A stretch of 64,000 bases of DNA from Alphaproteobacteria bacterium (lineage in GTDB: Bacteria > Pseudomonadota > Alphaproteobacteria > Rhodobacterales > Rhodobacteraceae). The DNA lies in the NCBI GenBank assembly GCA_030429495.1, contig JAUIFH010000007.1, positions 1 to 64,000 of the forward strand, given 5' to 3'. Each line of letters starts with the position of its first letter. The first letter of the stretch is position 1. Positions 9,695-17,903 of this stretch are shown one piece after another. Both the position numbers and the translations under genes were made by a program. Below the pieces are notes generated by a model. That model made no database searches. It was not told where the DNA came from and saw only the letters and a program-made list of their open reading frames with translations.

Positions 9695-10111
9695 CTAGTG
9701 CAAAGCCGCCCCGAGAGAGCGGCGGATTTCCGCCGGAAACCGCACCGGATGGCCGGCCTCGGTCAGGCAGACCAGCGTCACGACGGCATGGAACAGCCGT
9801 TCCCCGGCGCGCAGCACCTCCTGCTCCAGCACCAGCCGCGCGCCGCCGGCATCCAGAACCTTTGTCGCCACCACGAGTTCGTCGTCGAACTTCGCAGGTC
9901 TGAGGTAATCCGCCTCGGCCCGGCGCACGGCGAACACGATGCCCTGCTCGGCCTTCAGGCGCCCCTGATCAATCCCGAGACCACGCACCCATTCGGTGCG
10001 CGCGCGTTCGATAAATTTCAGGTAGTTCGCGTAGTAGACGATACCGGCCAGATCGGTGTCCTCATAGTAGACGCGGATCGGGAAACGGTGGGTCATCGCA
10101 CTCTTCGGCAT
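9695..10111 (-). CDS. ybgC: Tol-Pal-associated acyl-CoA thioesterase YbgC
   Basis: A 138-residue hot-dog-fold thioesterase that hydrolyses acyl-CoA or acyl-ACP. The active-site motif YYEDTDLAGIVYYANYLKF lies near residues 15-33, with the catalytic Asp in DTD; RTEWVR follows. It heads the tol block. The start at 10111 is chosen because GGGGA lies nine bases upstream and because the conserved domain begins within ten residues; an alternative ATG is at 10096. Long in-frame upstream sequence to 10912 is noncoding and antisense to the bactofilin and methyltransferase genes. Confidence 0.93.
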   Translation of the reverse strand: MPKSAMTHRFPIRVYYEDTDLAGIVYYANYLKFIERARTEWVRGLGIDQGRLKAEQGIVFAVRRAEADYLRPAKFDDELVVATKVLDAGGARLVLEQEVLRAGERLFHAVVTLVCLTEAGHPVRFPAEIRRSLGAALH

Positions 10112-10270
10112 TGGTCTCGTTCCCCTTCTCATAGGGCCGCGAACATCTGTGAGCAAGCGAAGCGCCGCCAGAGGTTGTGAACCGGGTTGGCAGATCGTGC
10201 CCGCATCGTGTAGCCATGACAGGAAACTATCTGCCGCGCGCAACGCGGCCCGCCCACAACAGGAGCCGCC

Positions 10271-10585
10271 ATGACCCGTTCCGTCATCGAGGAAGACCTC
10301 ACCATCGAAGGCAACATCGCGTCCAAGGACGGCGACGTTGACGTGAAAGGCCGCGTCACCGGCGACATCGCATCGCGTTCGGTCGACGTGCATGTCGGCG
10401 GTCGCGTGGACGGCGCGATCGAAGCCGACACGGTCAAGATCCAGGGCGCGCAATCGGGCCGGATCAAATGCGCCGAACTGTCGCTCGAGGCGAATGCCGA
10501 GGTGAAGGCGGACGTGACCGCGCAGACGCTGATCTCCGAGAAGGGGGCAAGGCTCGTCGGCAAGGTCCAGATCACCGGCGGCTGA
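10271..10585 (+). CDS. Bactofilin-family protein (DUF583)
   Basis: A 104-residue protein made almost entirely of the bactofilin beta-helix repeat, with regular valine-glycine-aspartate turns such as GDVDVKGRVTGDI and VDVHVGGRVDGAIEAD. Bactofilins polymerise into cytoskeletal filaments used in cell shape, stalk growth or polar placement. It is a minimal version with almost no extra tails. AGGAG lies six bases before the ATG. It is divergent from ybgC (159-base gap) and 16 bases ahead of the methyltransferase gene, so those two are probably one operon. No M23 peptidase partner is present here. Confidence 0.85.
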   Translation: MTRSVIEEDLTIEGNIASKDGDVDVKGRVTGDIASRSVDVHVGGRVDGAIEADTVKIQGAQSGRIKCAELSLEANAEVKADVTAQTLISEKGARLVGKVQITGG

Positions 10586-10601
10586 ACGCGGGGACAGTCC
10601 G

Positions 10602-11483
10602 ATGGCCGGCCCCGACGATCGCGAAGCGCCAAACGCCGGACAGGCGGCATTCTGGACCGACCTTCCGGGGCAAAAATGGGCGCTCCTCCACACCCGGCTG
10701 GATCGGTTGTTCTCTGAGGCTACAGCGCTCCTCCTCGATCGGGCGGGCATCGCTCCGGGCGAGGACATCCTCGACATCGGCTGCGGCGCCGGGGACACGA
10801 CCCTTGCAGCAGCCCGGCTTTGCGGTCCGGCCGGCAGCGCCACCGGCGTCGATATCTCCGAAACGCTTCTGGCCGAAGCGCGCCGCCGTGGTGCCGGTGT
10901 GCCGGGCGTCACCTTCGTCCATGCCGATGCCCAGACCCACGCCTTCGCACCGGCGTGCTACGATCTCCTGATCTCGCGCTTCGGCCTGATGTTCTTCGCC
11001 GACCCCGTCACGGCCTTCGCCAATATCGCGACCGGCCTGCGCCCGGGTGCCCGCGTCGTTTTCGCCGCATGGGCGCCGGCAGAGGAAAACCCCTGGAGTC
11101 ATGTTCCGAAAGCGGCCGGCACTGATCATTTCGGCCCGCTGCCCCCCGACGAGCCGCGCGAACCCGGCCAGTTCGCCTTTGCCGAGCGCGACTATGCGGC
11201 CGGCATCCTCGCCGCCGCCGGCTACACGGATGTGGCCGCCGAGGCGGCCGATATCCATCTGCGGTTCGACGGAAACGCGGCCGATGCCGCCGATCTGGCC
11301 ACCACAATCGGCCCGGTTTCACGCTTCCTGCGGGAAAAGAACGGAACCGAAGAGGATCGCCGCGCCATCGCGGAAGTCGTGGCGCGCGGCTTCGGCCGCT
11401 GGGAAAGTCCGGACGGCATGCGCATCCCGGCACGTCTCAATGTCTTCGGTGCCCTGAAGCCGCGCGAGAGCATTTCAGGTTAA
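10602..11483 (+). CDS. Class I SAM-dependent methyltransferase, substrate unknown
   Basis: A 293-residue methyltransferase with the SAM-binding motif ILDIGCGAGDTTLAAA near residue 55, the acidic motif TGVDISETLLAEA near 80, FVHADAQTHAF, and LISRFGLMFF. The fold resembles UbiE/Methyltransf_11 small-molecule methyltransferases. Nothing in the sequence identifies the acceptor. It follows the bactofilin gene by 16 bases and converges on the unknown gene at 11535. GGGGA precedes the ATG. Confidence 0.85.
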   Translation: MAGPDDREAPNAGQAAFWTDLPGQKWALLHTRLDRLFSEATALLLDRAGIAPGEDILDIGCGAGDTTLAAARLCGPAGSATGVDISETLLAEARRRGAGVPGVTFVHADAQTHAFAPACYDLLISRFGLMFFADPVTAFANIATGLRPGARVVFAAWAPAEENPWSHVPKAAGTDHFGPLPPDEPREPGQFAFAERDYAAGILAAAGYTDVAAEAADIHLRFDGNAADAADLATTIGPVSRFLREKNGTEEDRRAIAEVVARGFGRWESPDGMRIPARLNVFGALKPRESISG

Positions 11484-11498
11484 GGTGGCGCAGCAAGT

Positions 11499-11545
11499 GT
11501 CGGAATTCGGACCGCAGCCGCCCGGACCTTGAAGTCAATTCCGAC
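11499..11545. other. Inverted repeat between convergent genes
   Basis: GTCGGAATT (11499-11507) is repeated inverted as AATTCCGAC (11537-11545), with a GC-rich spacer. The right arm overlaps the stop codon of the minus-strand gene at 11535. It sits at the meeting point of two convergent genes, where a bidirectional stop would be useful, but there is no T-run, so an intrinsic terminator is not proven. Confidence 0.3.
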
Positions 11546-12209
11546 CCGAAGCACCATCGGCAAGCCGCGCGGCGAGCCGCAGCGCATGGCTCGAATCGCG
11601 CGCGGCAAGCGGCAGGACGGGATCGTAGGCCGTCCGGATCACATCCGCGATGTCAGGCCGCAGGATCACCGCGCGCCCCGCGCTGGCAAGGGGCGAGCGA
11701 TCGACGAAGGCGCGGTCCGACCACAACAGCACGATCTGCGCCGCCATGCTGAGCGCGATCGTCTCGGCCGGCAATTCCGCTAGGCTGTCATCCATGCGGA
11801 TAAAGGCCACGCAGGCCCGGATCGCGCCGGTTTCCTCGAACCGGAAATGGCGATACTGGTTCGCGCCCTCCGCCTCCAGCCGCGCCACGAGCGGGCCGAG
11901 CCCCTCGACCAGCCGGTCAAGGTCAGGCACCGCAAGCAGTTCACGCCAGTCCTGGAAGAAGAAGATCAGCAGATTCGCACCCTGTTCGGGATCGGTCTCC
12001 GCCATCTGGTGGCCGGCCAGAGTGACCACCGCCTCGACCGCGCCTTTGATCACCGGCAACGTTGCGTCGGAAACACCGAAGACCACCGGCGCGATCGGCC
12101 GTTCCCAGCGCGCGAAGAGGTACTCGCCCGATTTGCGCGTGAAAAGCGCGGCTATCTCGTCTGCTGTCACGGCGCTTTCACCCTGCTCCGGTTCCTCCGC
12201 CCGAGGCAT
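11535..12209 (-). CDS. Conserved protein of unknown function in the ruv cluster
   Basis: A 224-residue cytoplasmic protein with no signal peptide or membrane segment. It is rich in hydrophobic helices and contains SGEYLFARWERPIAPVVFGV, GANLLIFFFQDW and LLWSDRAF. I do not recognise a characterised domain; my recollection is that similar proteins lie beside ruvB in related genera. It is on the same strand as ruvCAB, 82 bases beyond ruvB. An alternative GTG start at 12170 would give a protein beginning with TADEIAALF and may be the true one, since the ATG at 12209 has a weak ribosome site. Confidence 0.75.
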   Translation of the reverse strand: MPRAEEPEQGESAVTADEIAALFTRKSGEYLFARWERPIAPVVFGVSDATLPVIKGAVEAVVTLAGHQMAETDPEQGANLLIFFFQDWRELLAVPDLDRLVEGLGPLVARLEAEGANQYRHFRFEETGAIRACVAFIRMDDSLAELPAETIALSMAAQIVLLWSDRAFVDRSPLASAGRAVILRPDIADVIRTAYDPVLPLAARDSSHALRLAARLADGASGRN

Positions 12210-12291
12210 AGAATCATTGCCGTCCCGCCTCAACTGCGAATGCCCCGCCGCGCATATCGGTGCCATATGCCACAAGCCGGGCGATCCCGGC

Positions 12292-13317
12292 CTACTTTCC
12301 GAACAGGTCGCTTTGCCCCGGCGCCTTCGGTGCCGCCATGCCGAGATGCGCCCAGGCCTTCTGAGCAAGCATCCGCCCGCGCGGCGTGCGCTGGATCAGC
12401 CCCTGCTGCAAAAGGAAAGGCTCAATCACCTCCTCGATCGCGTCGCGGCTTTCCGACAACGCGGCCGAGATCGTCTCAACCCCCACCGGCCCGCCTGCGT
12501 AATTCTCAGCGATCAGCTGAAGATAGCGCCGGTCGGCCCCGTCGAGACCAAGGTGATCGACGCCAAGCCGCGTCAGTGCATTATCCGCAATGTCCCGCGT
12601 CAGCTTGCCGTCGCCCTCCACCAACGCGAAATCGACGACCCGCCGCAAGAGCCTGCCGGCGATACGCGGGGTGCCGCGCGCCCGCTTCGCGATTTCGCGG
12701 GTGCCCTCGGGTTCGGTGGCGATGCCGAGAAGCCGCGCGCCCCGCCCGACGATATGGTCAAGCTCGGCCACCGTGTAGAACTGAAGCCGGGTCGGGATAC
12801 CGAAGCGGTCCCGCAGCGGCGTCGTCAGAAGGCCAAGCCGCGTCGTGGCGCCGACAAGTGTGAAAGGCTGCAACTCGATCCGGACGGTTCGCGCCGCCGG
12901 CCCCTCACCGATCACGAGGTCAAGCTCAAAATCTTCCATCGCGGGATAGAGCACCTCCTCCACCGCCGGATTCAGCCGGTGAATCTCGTCGATGAAGAGA
13001 ACATCGCGCGCCTCAAGATTGGTCAGGATCGCCGCAAGGTCCCCGGCCCGCGCCAGCACAGGACCTGAGGTCATGCGGAAGTTGACGCCCAGCTCCTTCG
13101 CCATGATCTGCGCGAGCGTTGTCTTGCCGAGACCGGGCGGCCCGTGGAACAGCGTGTGGTCCATCGCCGCGTCGCGCCGCCGCGCGCTTTCGATGAAGAC
13201 GCGCAGGTTGGCGCGCGCCTCCTCCTGCCCGACGAAATCAGAGAGCGCCTGCGGCCGCAGACTGCGATCCGAATCCTCCGGCTGCGGCGCGGGGCGAAGC
13301 GTGGGGTCGGGTTCCAT
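12292..13317 (-). CDS. ruvB: Holliday junction branch migration helicase RuvB
   Basis: Hexameric AAA+ motor that drives branch migration of Holliday junctions with RuvA. The 341-residue protein shows Walker A GPPGLGKT (residues 59-66), Walker [10 protein letters not shown] with Asp110, sensor-1 [17 protein letters not shown], the arginine-finger region, and a C-terminal winged helix that interacts with DNA. It lies three bases after ruvA in the usual ruvC-ruvA-ruvB order. Confidence 0.98.
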   Translation of the reverse strand: MEPDPTLRPAPQPEDSDRSLRPQALSDFVGQEEARANLRVFIESARRRDAAMDHTLFHGPPGLGKTTLAQIMAKELGVNFRMTSGPVLARAGDLAAILTNLEARDVLFIDEIHRLNPAVEEVLYPAMEDFELDLVIGEGPAARTVRIELQPFTLVGATTRLGLLTTPLRDRFGIPTRLQFYTVAELDHIVGRGARLLGIATEPEGTREIAKRARGTPRIAGRLLRRVVDFALVEGDGKLTRDIADNALTRLGVDHLGLDGADRRYLQLIAENYAGGPVGVETISAALSESRDAIEEVIEPFLLQQGLIQRTPRGRMLAQKAWAHLGMAAPKAPGQSDLFGK

Positions 13318-13320
13318 GCT

Positions 13321-13989
13321 CTATCCCTTCGGCATCAGGAGCTTCAGCGCCGCACGGATCAAGGCCGGTGCGTCGGCCCCTTCCTGCGCGCCCGCAGCCT
13401 CAGCGACGGCGGCGGCGGCCTCACCCTGGCCATAGCCGAGATTTGTCAGCGCGGAGAGCGCATCGGCGCTGGCCGAGGCCGAACCGGTCGGAGCCGCCGG
13501 GGCCATCGCGGGCGCGCGCGCCGGCACGTCGATGACATGGTCAGAGACCGGGACGTCGACGCTGAGCGCGCCGCCCATCGCCATGACGGTCGGCGCCTTT
13601 TCCTTCAGCTCCATCACCACGCGCTGCGCCAGCTTCGGCCCGACACCCGGAGCCGCCTTGACGCTCGCCCAGTCGCCCAGCGCGATCGCACGACCGACGC
13701 CCTCGGCACCCAATGTCCCGAGGATAGCCATCGACGCCTTCGCGCCCACACCCTGCACGCTGGTCAGAAGGCGGTGCCATTCCTTTTCCATCAGCGTCGG
13801 GAACCCGAAAAGCTGCAACAGATCCTCGCGCACGAGGAGATCGGTATAAAGCGCCACCGCCTGCCCCACTGGCGGCAGGTTGGCGGCCGTCCGCTGCGAC
13901 ACATGGACGATGTAACCGACACCGCGTACGTCGATCAGGACATGATCCAGCGCCCGATGCAGGATCACGCCGGCGATGCGCCCGATCAT
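13321..13989 (-). CDS. ruvA: Holliday junction DNA-binding protein RuvA
   Basis: The 222-residue protein starts [20 protein letters not shown], the OB-fold domain I. It then carries the helix-hairpin-helix signatures [16 protein letters not shown] and [16 protein letters not shown], and ends with a small three-helix domain that binds RuvB, preceded by an Ala/Pro-rich linker. The RuvA tetramer holds the four-way junction open for RuvB and RuvC. Its ATG overlaps the ruvC stop by four bases (ATGA), indicating coupled translation. Confidence 0.97.
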   Translation of the reverse strand: MIGRIAGVILHRALDHVLIDVRGVGYIVHVSQRTAANLPPVGQAVALYTDLLVREDLLQLFGFPTLMEKEWHRLLTSVQGVGAKASMAILGTLGAEGVGRAIALGDWASVKAAPGVGPKLAQRVVMELKEKAPTVMAMGGALSVDVPVSDHVIDVPARAPAMAPAAPTGSASASADALSALTNLGYGQGEAAAAVAEAAGAQEGADAPALIRAALKLLMPKG

Positions 13990-14489
13990 GCCGCACCCCG
14001 GATCGCCGCCGCCAGCCGGCCGGCACTTTGCAGGTGGTGGGCATGACAGATCGCAATCGCGAGCGCATCCGCCGCATCCGACCCTGCCAGTTCGACACCA
14101 GGCAGTTGATAACGCACCATATGCGCAATCTGACCCTTGTCGGCATGGCCGACACCGACGACCGCCTTCTTGACGGCGTTCGGGGCGTATTCGCCGACCG
14201 CGATCCCGGCCTGCGCCGGCACCAGCATCGCGATCCCGCGCGCCTGGCCAAGCTTCAGCGTCCCCGCTCCGTCCTTGTTGACGAAGGTCTGCTCCACCGC
14301 CGCGGCGTCGGGCGCGTGATCAAGAACGATCCTGGTCAGGGCCGCGTGAAGCGACAGAAGGCGGGAAGCAAGGTCATCGCCCTGGGAGTGAATCACGCCA
14401 TTCGCGACATGGCCGAGCCGTGATCCGGCGACCTCAATGACACCCCAGCCGAGGTTTCGTAGGCCCGGATCGATCCCGAGTACGCGCAT
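13986..14489 (-). CDS. ruvC: Crossover junction endodeoxyribonuclease RuvC
   Basis: Resolvase that cuts Holliday junctions. All four catalytic acids are present at the standard positions of the 167-residue protein: Asp7 (MRVLGID), Glu66 (AAAVEQTF), Asp138 and Asp141 (AGSDAADAL). The start at 14489 is supported by GGGAG three bases upstream. It is the first gene of the ruvCAB operon; its promoter should lie in the 318-base gap upstream, shared with the divergent DUF1127 gene. Confidence 0.97.
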   Translation of the reverse strand: MRVLGIDPGLRNLGWGVIEVAGSRLGHVANGVIHSQGDDLASRLLSLHAALTRIVLDHAPDAAAVEQTFVNKDGAGTLKLGQARGIAMLVPAQAGIAVGEYAPNAVKKAVVGVGHADKGQIAHMVRYQLPGVELAGSDAADALAIAICHAHHLQSAGRLAAAIRGAA

Positions 14490-14807
14490 CTGCTCCCTCA
14501 CATGTTGCTTTTTTCCCACGACTAGCACGAAAAGCGAACATGGCAAAGCGCGAAAGGCGGGATGCAGCGGCTGACATCCGCATGAAACGGGTGGCACGAA
14601 ATCGACATCGCGTAGATCGAAATCGACGGATTCAGCCTTGCGAAGAACGGTTTTTCGGCTGCCGAAAGGGGCTTTGATGAGCCTTGCAGCCATTGCATGA
14701 CGGCTCTGCGATTGTGCGCCTTGCCGCCCGCCGGGGCGAAGTCTATCTCGCCGGCTGAAATCGAGACGCGTCAAGGGGACGCGACTTGCATATTGAGGAA
14801 AATGATC
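14490..14807. other. 318-base divergent intergenic region (ruvC / DUF1127)
   Basis: No gene is supported here. The gap separates the divergent ruvC and DUF1127 genes and should contain both promoters. I found no clear SOS (LexA) box for ruvC. The notable structure is a tandem pair of CGAAATCGAC decamers, listed separately. A related TGAAATCGAG sits near 14757-14766. Confidence 0.5.
14597..14627. promoter_or_regulatory. Tandem CGAAATCGAC decamers, 21 bases apart
   Basis: The exact 10-base sequence CGAAATCGAC occurs at 14597-14606 and again at 14618-14627, two helical turns apart, so both copies face the same side of the DNA. This is the arrangement of a tandem operator. The protein that would bind is unknown. 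Confidence 0.35.
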
Positions 14808-14999
14808 ATGGCTGTCTACGAAGCCCACCGCCCCGCCAATGGTGCCGTCACCGGTCTCTTCGGTCTGTTCGTGTCGACCGTTGCCGCCTGGAACGACGCG
14901 CGCGTCACCCGCAACGTCCTGTCGAAGCTCTCGGATCGCGAACTCGACGATATCGGCCTGTCGCGCGGCGACATCGACAACATCACGGCGCGCTTCTGA
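14808..14999 (+). CDS. Small DUF1127 protein
   Basis: A 63-residue basic protein whose C-terminal half ([20 protein letters not shown]) is the DUF1127 domain. Such small arginine-rich proteins are common in alphaproteobacteria; some bind RNA and affect phosphate or carbon metabolism and sRNA turnover. The second of two close ATGs (14808) is chosen because TGAGGA lies eight bases upstream. It is a single-gene unit ended by the strong terminator at 15038. Confidence 0.88.
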   Translation: MAVYEAHRPANGAVTGLFGLFVSTVAAWNDARVTRNVLSKLSDRELDDIGLSRGDIDNITARF

Positions 15000-15037
15000 T
15001 CGCCGTGGTCCACCGGCGCGGCGCGCCGGTGATGGAC

Positions 15038-15079
15038 AAAGGCCGTGCCGGGCATTCCCGTCACGGCCTTTTCATTTTT
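15038..15079 (+). terminator. Intrinsic terminator after the DUF1127 gene
   Basis: AAAGGCCGTG (15038-15047) pairs with CACGGCCTTT (15062-15071), with a 14-base loop, followed by TTCATTTTT. A smaller GC hairpin (CACCGGCGC/GCGCCGGTG) lies just before it at about 15011-15032. The A-tract ahead of the stem may let it also work for the minus-strand gene at 15101. Confidence 0.85.
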
Positions 15080-15100
15080 GACGGATGTGTTCGCGCCTGA

Positions 15101-15448
15101 TCAGAGGCCGAACTTCCCGAACTGTTCCGAGATCAGCAGGGTAAGCGGGTCCGCCTGCAGGATGTAGGCCCCGGCCCGATCGGCCATGCCGCCGTCGCGC
15201 AGCACTGCAATGCGGTCCTCATATTGCTCGGCGCCGATCGCTGCATGGACAGATGCCTTGATCAGGACGATCGTCATCAGGACCAGCACCAGCGGGGCAA
15301 GAAATCCGCGGCGGCGCACCGGACGCCGGCGCGCGTTGTAATAGGACATGCCGAGCGCACCCTCGGCTTCGAAACCGCCGCCAGCCTTGTGGATCTTGTC
15401 GATGCGGCCCAGACGTCCGTAAAAATTCTGAAGATTCCGGTCGACCAT
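15101..15448 (-). CDS. Small single-pass membrane protein, unknown function
   Basis: A 115-residue protein with a basic N-terminal cytoplasmic region (NARRRPVRRRGF), one membrane segment near residues 50-67 (LAPLVLVLMTIVLIKAS) and an extracytoplasmic C-terminal domain ending EQFGKFGL. No domain is recognised. GGAG lies six bases before the ATG at 15448, which rules out the TTG at 15460. It lies alone between the DUF1127 gene and prmA on the minus strand; the 123 bases upstream are AT-rich enough to hold its promoter. Confidence 0.75.
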   Translation of the reverse strand: MVDRNLQNFYGRLGRIDKIHKAGGGFEAEGALGMSYYNARRRPVRRRGFLAPLVLVLMTIVLIKASVHAAIGAEQYEDRIAVLRDGGMADRAGAYILQADPLTLLISEQFGKFGL

Positions 15449-15571
15449 CGTTAGCTCCAACCTAACCCGAGCAAATCACAAACAACGGGCTTAAATAAAA
15501 TTGCACGCCCGCAGAGTGGCGAGCTTCAGGCGAAACTAAGGCAGAAATGCGGCACCGGCCAGTCCCGGCGC

Positions 15572-16444
15572 CTATTGACGACGCTGCAGAACCAATGTCG
15601 TCCATTCACCGATTTCGTCGCGGTGAACCGGCGCAAATCCCGCCGCGTCGTAGACCGAAAGAACATCCTCCGCCTGGTTGTTGAGAATGCCGGACAGAAT
15701 CACGAAGCCGGATGGCGCAGTGTGGGCCGCCATGTCGGGCGCCAGCGCGATCAGCGGGCCTTTCAGGATATTCGCGAAGACAAGGTCGTAGCGGGCGCGC
15801 GCGGCAAGGTCCGGATGATCGAATCCGACGGCCTCGACGCAGGTTACGCGCCCCGTCAGCCCGTTCGCCGCAACATTGGCGGCCGCCACCTCAACCGCCA
15901 CCGGGTCGATATCGGAGGCGATGACCGGATCGGGCCAGATCGCCGCCGCAGCCATTGCAAGCACGGCCGTACCGCAACCGATATCGGCAACCCGCCGCCC
16001 CCGGAACCCCTCGCGGTCGAGCCGGTCGAGTGCGAGCAGGCAGCCCTTCGTCGTGCCGTGATGCCCGGTGCCGAACGCCATCGCCGCCTCTATCAGCAGC
16101 GGCACGGCGCCGGGCGCCACCCGGTCCGCATCGTGGCTGCCATAGACGAAGAAGCGGCCGGCCTCCACCGGCTGCAGTTCGCGTTTCACATGCGCGACCC
16201 AGTCCGTTTCGGGGACCTCCGAAACAGTGAACGGATGCGCCCCGTGCGCAAGCGCCATGAGCGACAGCGCGATCTCGTCAGGGGCCTCATCGAAATAGAC
16301 GCCGACCTCGAAATCGCCGGACCCGTCCTCGATCTCGAAGCAACCGATACCGGACGGCTCCGGCTGGAAGTCCTCCAGCGCCTCTGCCAGCGCCTCGGCG
16401 CGGTCCTTTCCGGGAAGGGTCGTGAGGGCGGCGAAAACGGGCAT
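15572..16444 (-). CDS. prmA: Ribosomal protein L11 methyltransferase
   Basis: Trimethylates lysines and the N-terminus of ribosomal protein L11. The 290-residue protein has an N-terminal substrate-recognition domain (residues 1-95) and a C-terminal SAM domain with AMAFGTGHHGTTKGCL, VADIGCGTAVLAMAA, ASDIDPVAVEVA and the catalytic-loop FANILKGPL. These are diagnostic for PrmA. It is separated from the MFS gene by 81 bases. Confidence 0.95.
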   Translation of the reverse strand: MPVFAALTTLPGKDRAEALAEALEDFQPEPSGIGCFEIEDGSGDFEVGVYFDEAPDEIALSLMALAHGAHPFTVSEVPETDWVAHVKRELQPVEAGRFFVYGSHDADRVAPGAVPLLIEAAMAFGTGHHGTTKGCLLALDRLDREGFRGRRVADIGCGTAVLAMAAAAIWPDPVIASDIDPVAVEVAAANVAANGLTGRVTCVEAVGFDHPDLAARARYDLVFANILKGPLIALAPDMAAHTAPSGFVILSGILNNQAEDVLSVYDAAGFAPVHRDEIGEWTTLVLQRRQ

Positions 16445-16525
16445 GATAAGGGTCCGGCACTTGGGATCGCCCGGCCATAGGCCGCGTGGACTGCCGGGTC
16501 AAGCGGCCGCGCCGGCCAGACCCGA

Positions 16526-17773
16526 CTATTCGGCGACGACAGCCAGCCCCCTGGCGAAGATCGTTTCGTGCCCCGGCTCGGGATGGCGCGGCACCATGAG
16601 TGCGAGAACGATTGAGACGGCCGCCATCGCCGCAGCAAGGCCGAAGACCGCCCCGGGCGACACGATCCAGAGATAACCGAGCAGCGCCGGCAGGAAGACG
16701 GCGGCAATGTGATTGATCGTGAAGGCGACGGCTGCCGTCGGCGCGATGTCCTGGGGGTCCGCGATCTTCTGGAAATAGGTCTTCAGCGCGAAGGCGAGCG
16801 AGAAGAAAAGGTGGTCGAGAACGTACAGAACCGCCGCGACAACGACGCCCCAGCCGAACCAGTAGATCCCGCCATAGGACAGGAAGACCAGAAGCAACCC
16901 GGTGTATTCGAAGACGAGTGCATTTCGTTCACCGAACCGGCCAACGGCCTTCCCCATCAGCGGCGCGAATATCATGTTGATGAAAAAGTTGATGAGGAAA
17001 AGCGCCGTGACCTCATGCACTTCGAAGCCAAAGCGCTCGACCATCATAAACGCCGCGAAGACGATGAATATCTGACGCCGTGCGCCGGCCATGAACTGCA
17101 TGAGGTAGTAGAGCCAGTAGCGCCGCCGCAGCACGAAATGCTTGAGCTGCGGGTCCGGCGCCTCGAACTGCGGATAGGCGAAGGCGGCAAAGACCGCGAT
17201 GGCCAGCGTCAGCCCGCCCGATATCCCGTAGACCACGCCGTAACTGAGGTCGAACGTCTTCCAGGTCAACACGATGAGGCCATAGGCCACCATCGACGCG
17301 CCCGACCCGATCGCGACGATCCAGCCGATCGTCTGGGGCGCGCGCTTCTTGTCGATCCACTGAAGCTGTAGCGACTGGTTCACCGTCTCGAAATAGTGGA
17401 ACCCGATCGAGGACAGGAGCGTGATGGTCAGGATGCCGCCGAAGGTCGGGAACACCGCCGTCACCGCCGTCGTCGCGCCAAGAAGCCCCAGCGCAAGAAG
17501 CGCGAGCACTTGTTCGCGCAGCACCCACAGCAGCACGATGACACCGATGGCAAGGAAACCCGGTATCTCGCGCACCGTGTGAAGCCAGCCGATCTCCACC
17601 CCAGTGAAGCCCGCGGCCTCTTTCACGAAGTTGTTGAGGAGCGCCGACCAGGTGGAAAAGGCGATCGGCATCGCCGCCGCCATCAGGAACAGAAGGAAAG
17701 CCGGCTGCCGCCAGCGCGGCAGACTTGCCGCATCCTTCAGAGTGATGGTTCGCCTGAACATGGCCACCGACAT
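16526..17773 (-). CDS. MFS transporter
   Basis: A 415-residue membrane protein with about 12 predicted helices, arranged in two halves around a charged cytoplasmic loop (FEAPDPQLKHFVLRRRYW). It carries MFS-like features such as ALMGKAVGRFGERNALVFEY between helices in the second half. The substrate cannot be inferred. It is divergent from the YeeE gene; the FNR-type site at 17840 lies between them and could act on either. The ATG at 17773 has AAAGCGG nearby; an ATG at 17761 is an alternative. Confidence 0.85.
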   Translation of the reverse strand: MSVAMFRRTITLKDAASLPRWRQPAFLLFLMAAAMPIAFSTWSALLNNFVKEAAGFTGVEIGWLHTVREIPGFLAIGVIVLLWVLREQVLALLALGLLGATTAVTAVFPTFGGILTITLLSSIGFHYFETVNQSLQLQWIDKKRAPQTIGWIVAIGSGASMVAYGLIVLTWKTFDLSYGVVYGISGGLTLAIAVFAAFAYPQFEAPDPQLKHFVLRRRYWLYYLMQFMAGARRQIFIVFAAFMMVERFGFEVHEVTALFLINFFINMIFAPLMGKAVGRFGERNALVFEYTGLLLVFLSYGGIYWFGWGVVVAAVLYVLDHLFFSLAFALKTYFQKIADPQDIAPTAAVAFTINHIAAVFLPALLGYLWIVSPGAVFGLAAAMAAVSIVLALMVPRHPEPGHETIFARGLAVVAE

Positions 17774-17839
17774 ACGCCGCTTTCTGGACCGTGGCGAGTG
17801 CGGTTGCGCACAATGCCCGGCGCTGCGGCGCACAGCGAT

Positions 17840-17853
17840 ATGATCTAAGTCAA
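17840..17853. promoter_or_regulatory. Candidate FNR/FnrL box
   Basis: ATGATCTAAGTCAA matches the FNR-family consensus TTGAT-N4-ATCAA at 8 of 10 defined positions with exact spacing. It lies 50 bases before the YeeE start codon and 66 before the MFS start. FnrL-type oxygen sensors are common in this family. The match and position are seen; regulation is inferred. Confidence 0.55.
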
Positions 17854-17903
17854 GGCGGACATATTCGACTTCCTGCATCGGTCCCACCACAGGAGGGACG
17901 CAC

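Noticed and set aside
10112-10912. In-frame upstream extension of ybgC
   Set aside because: It would be antisense to the bactofilin and methyltransferase genes and precedes a normal, complete thioesterase domain with its own ribosome site.
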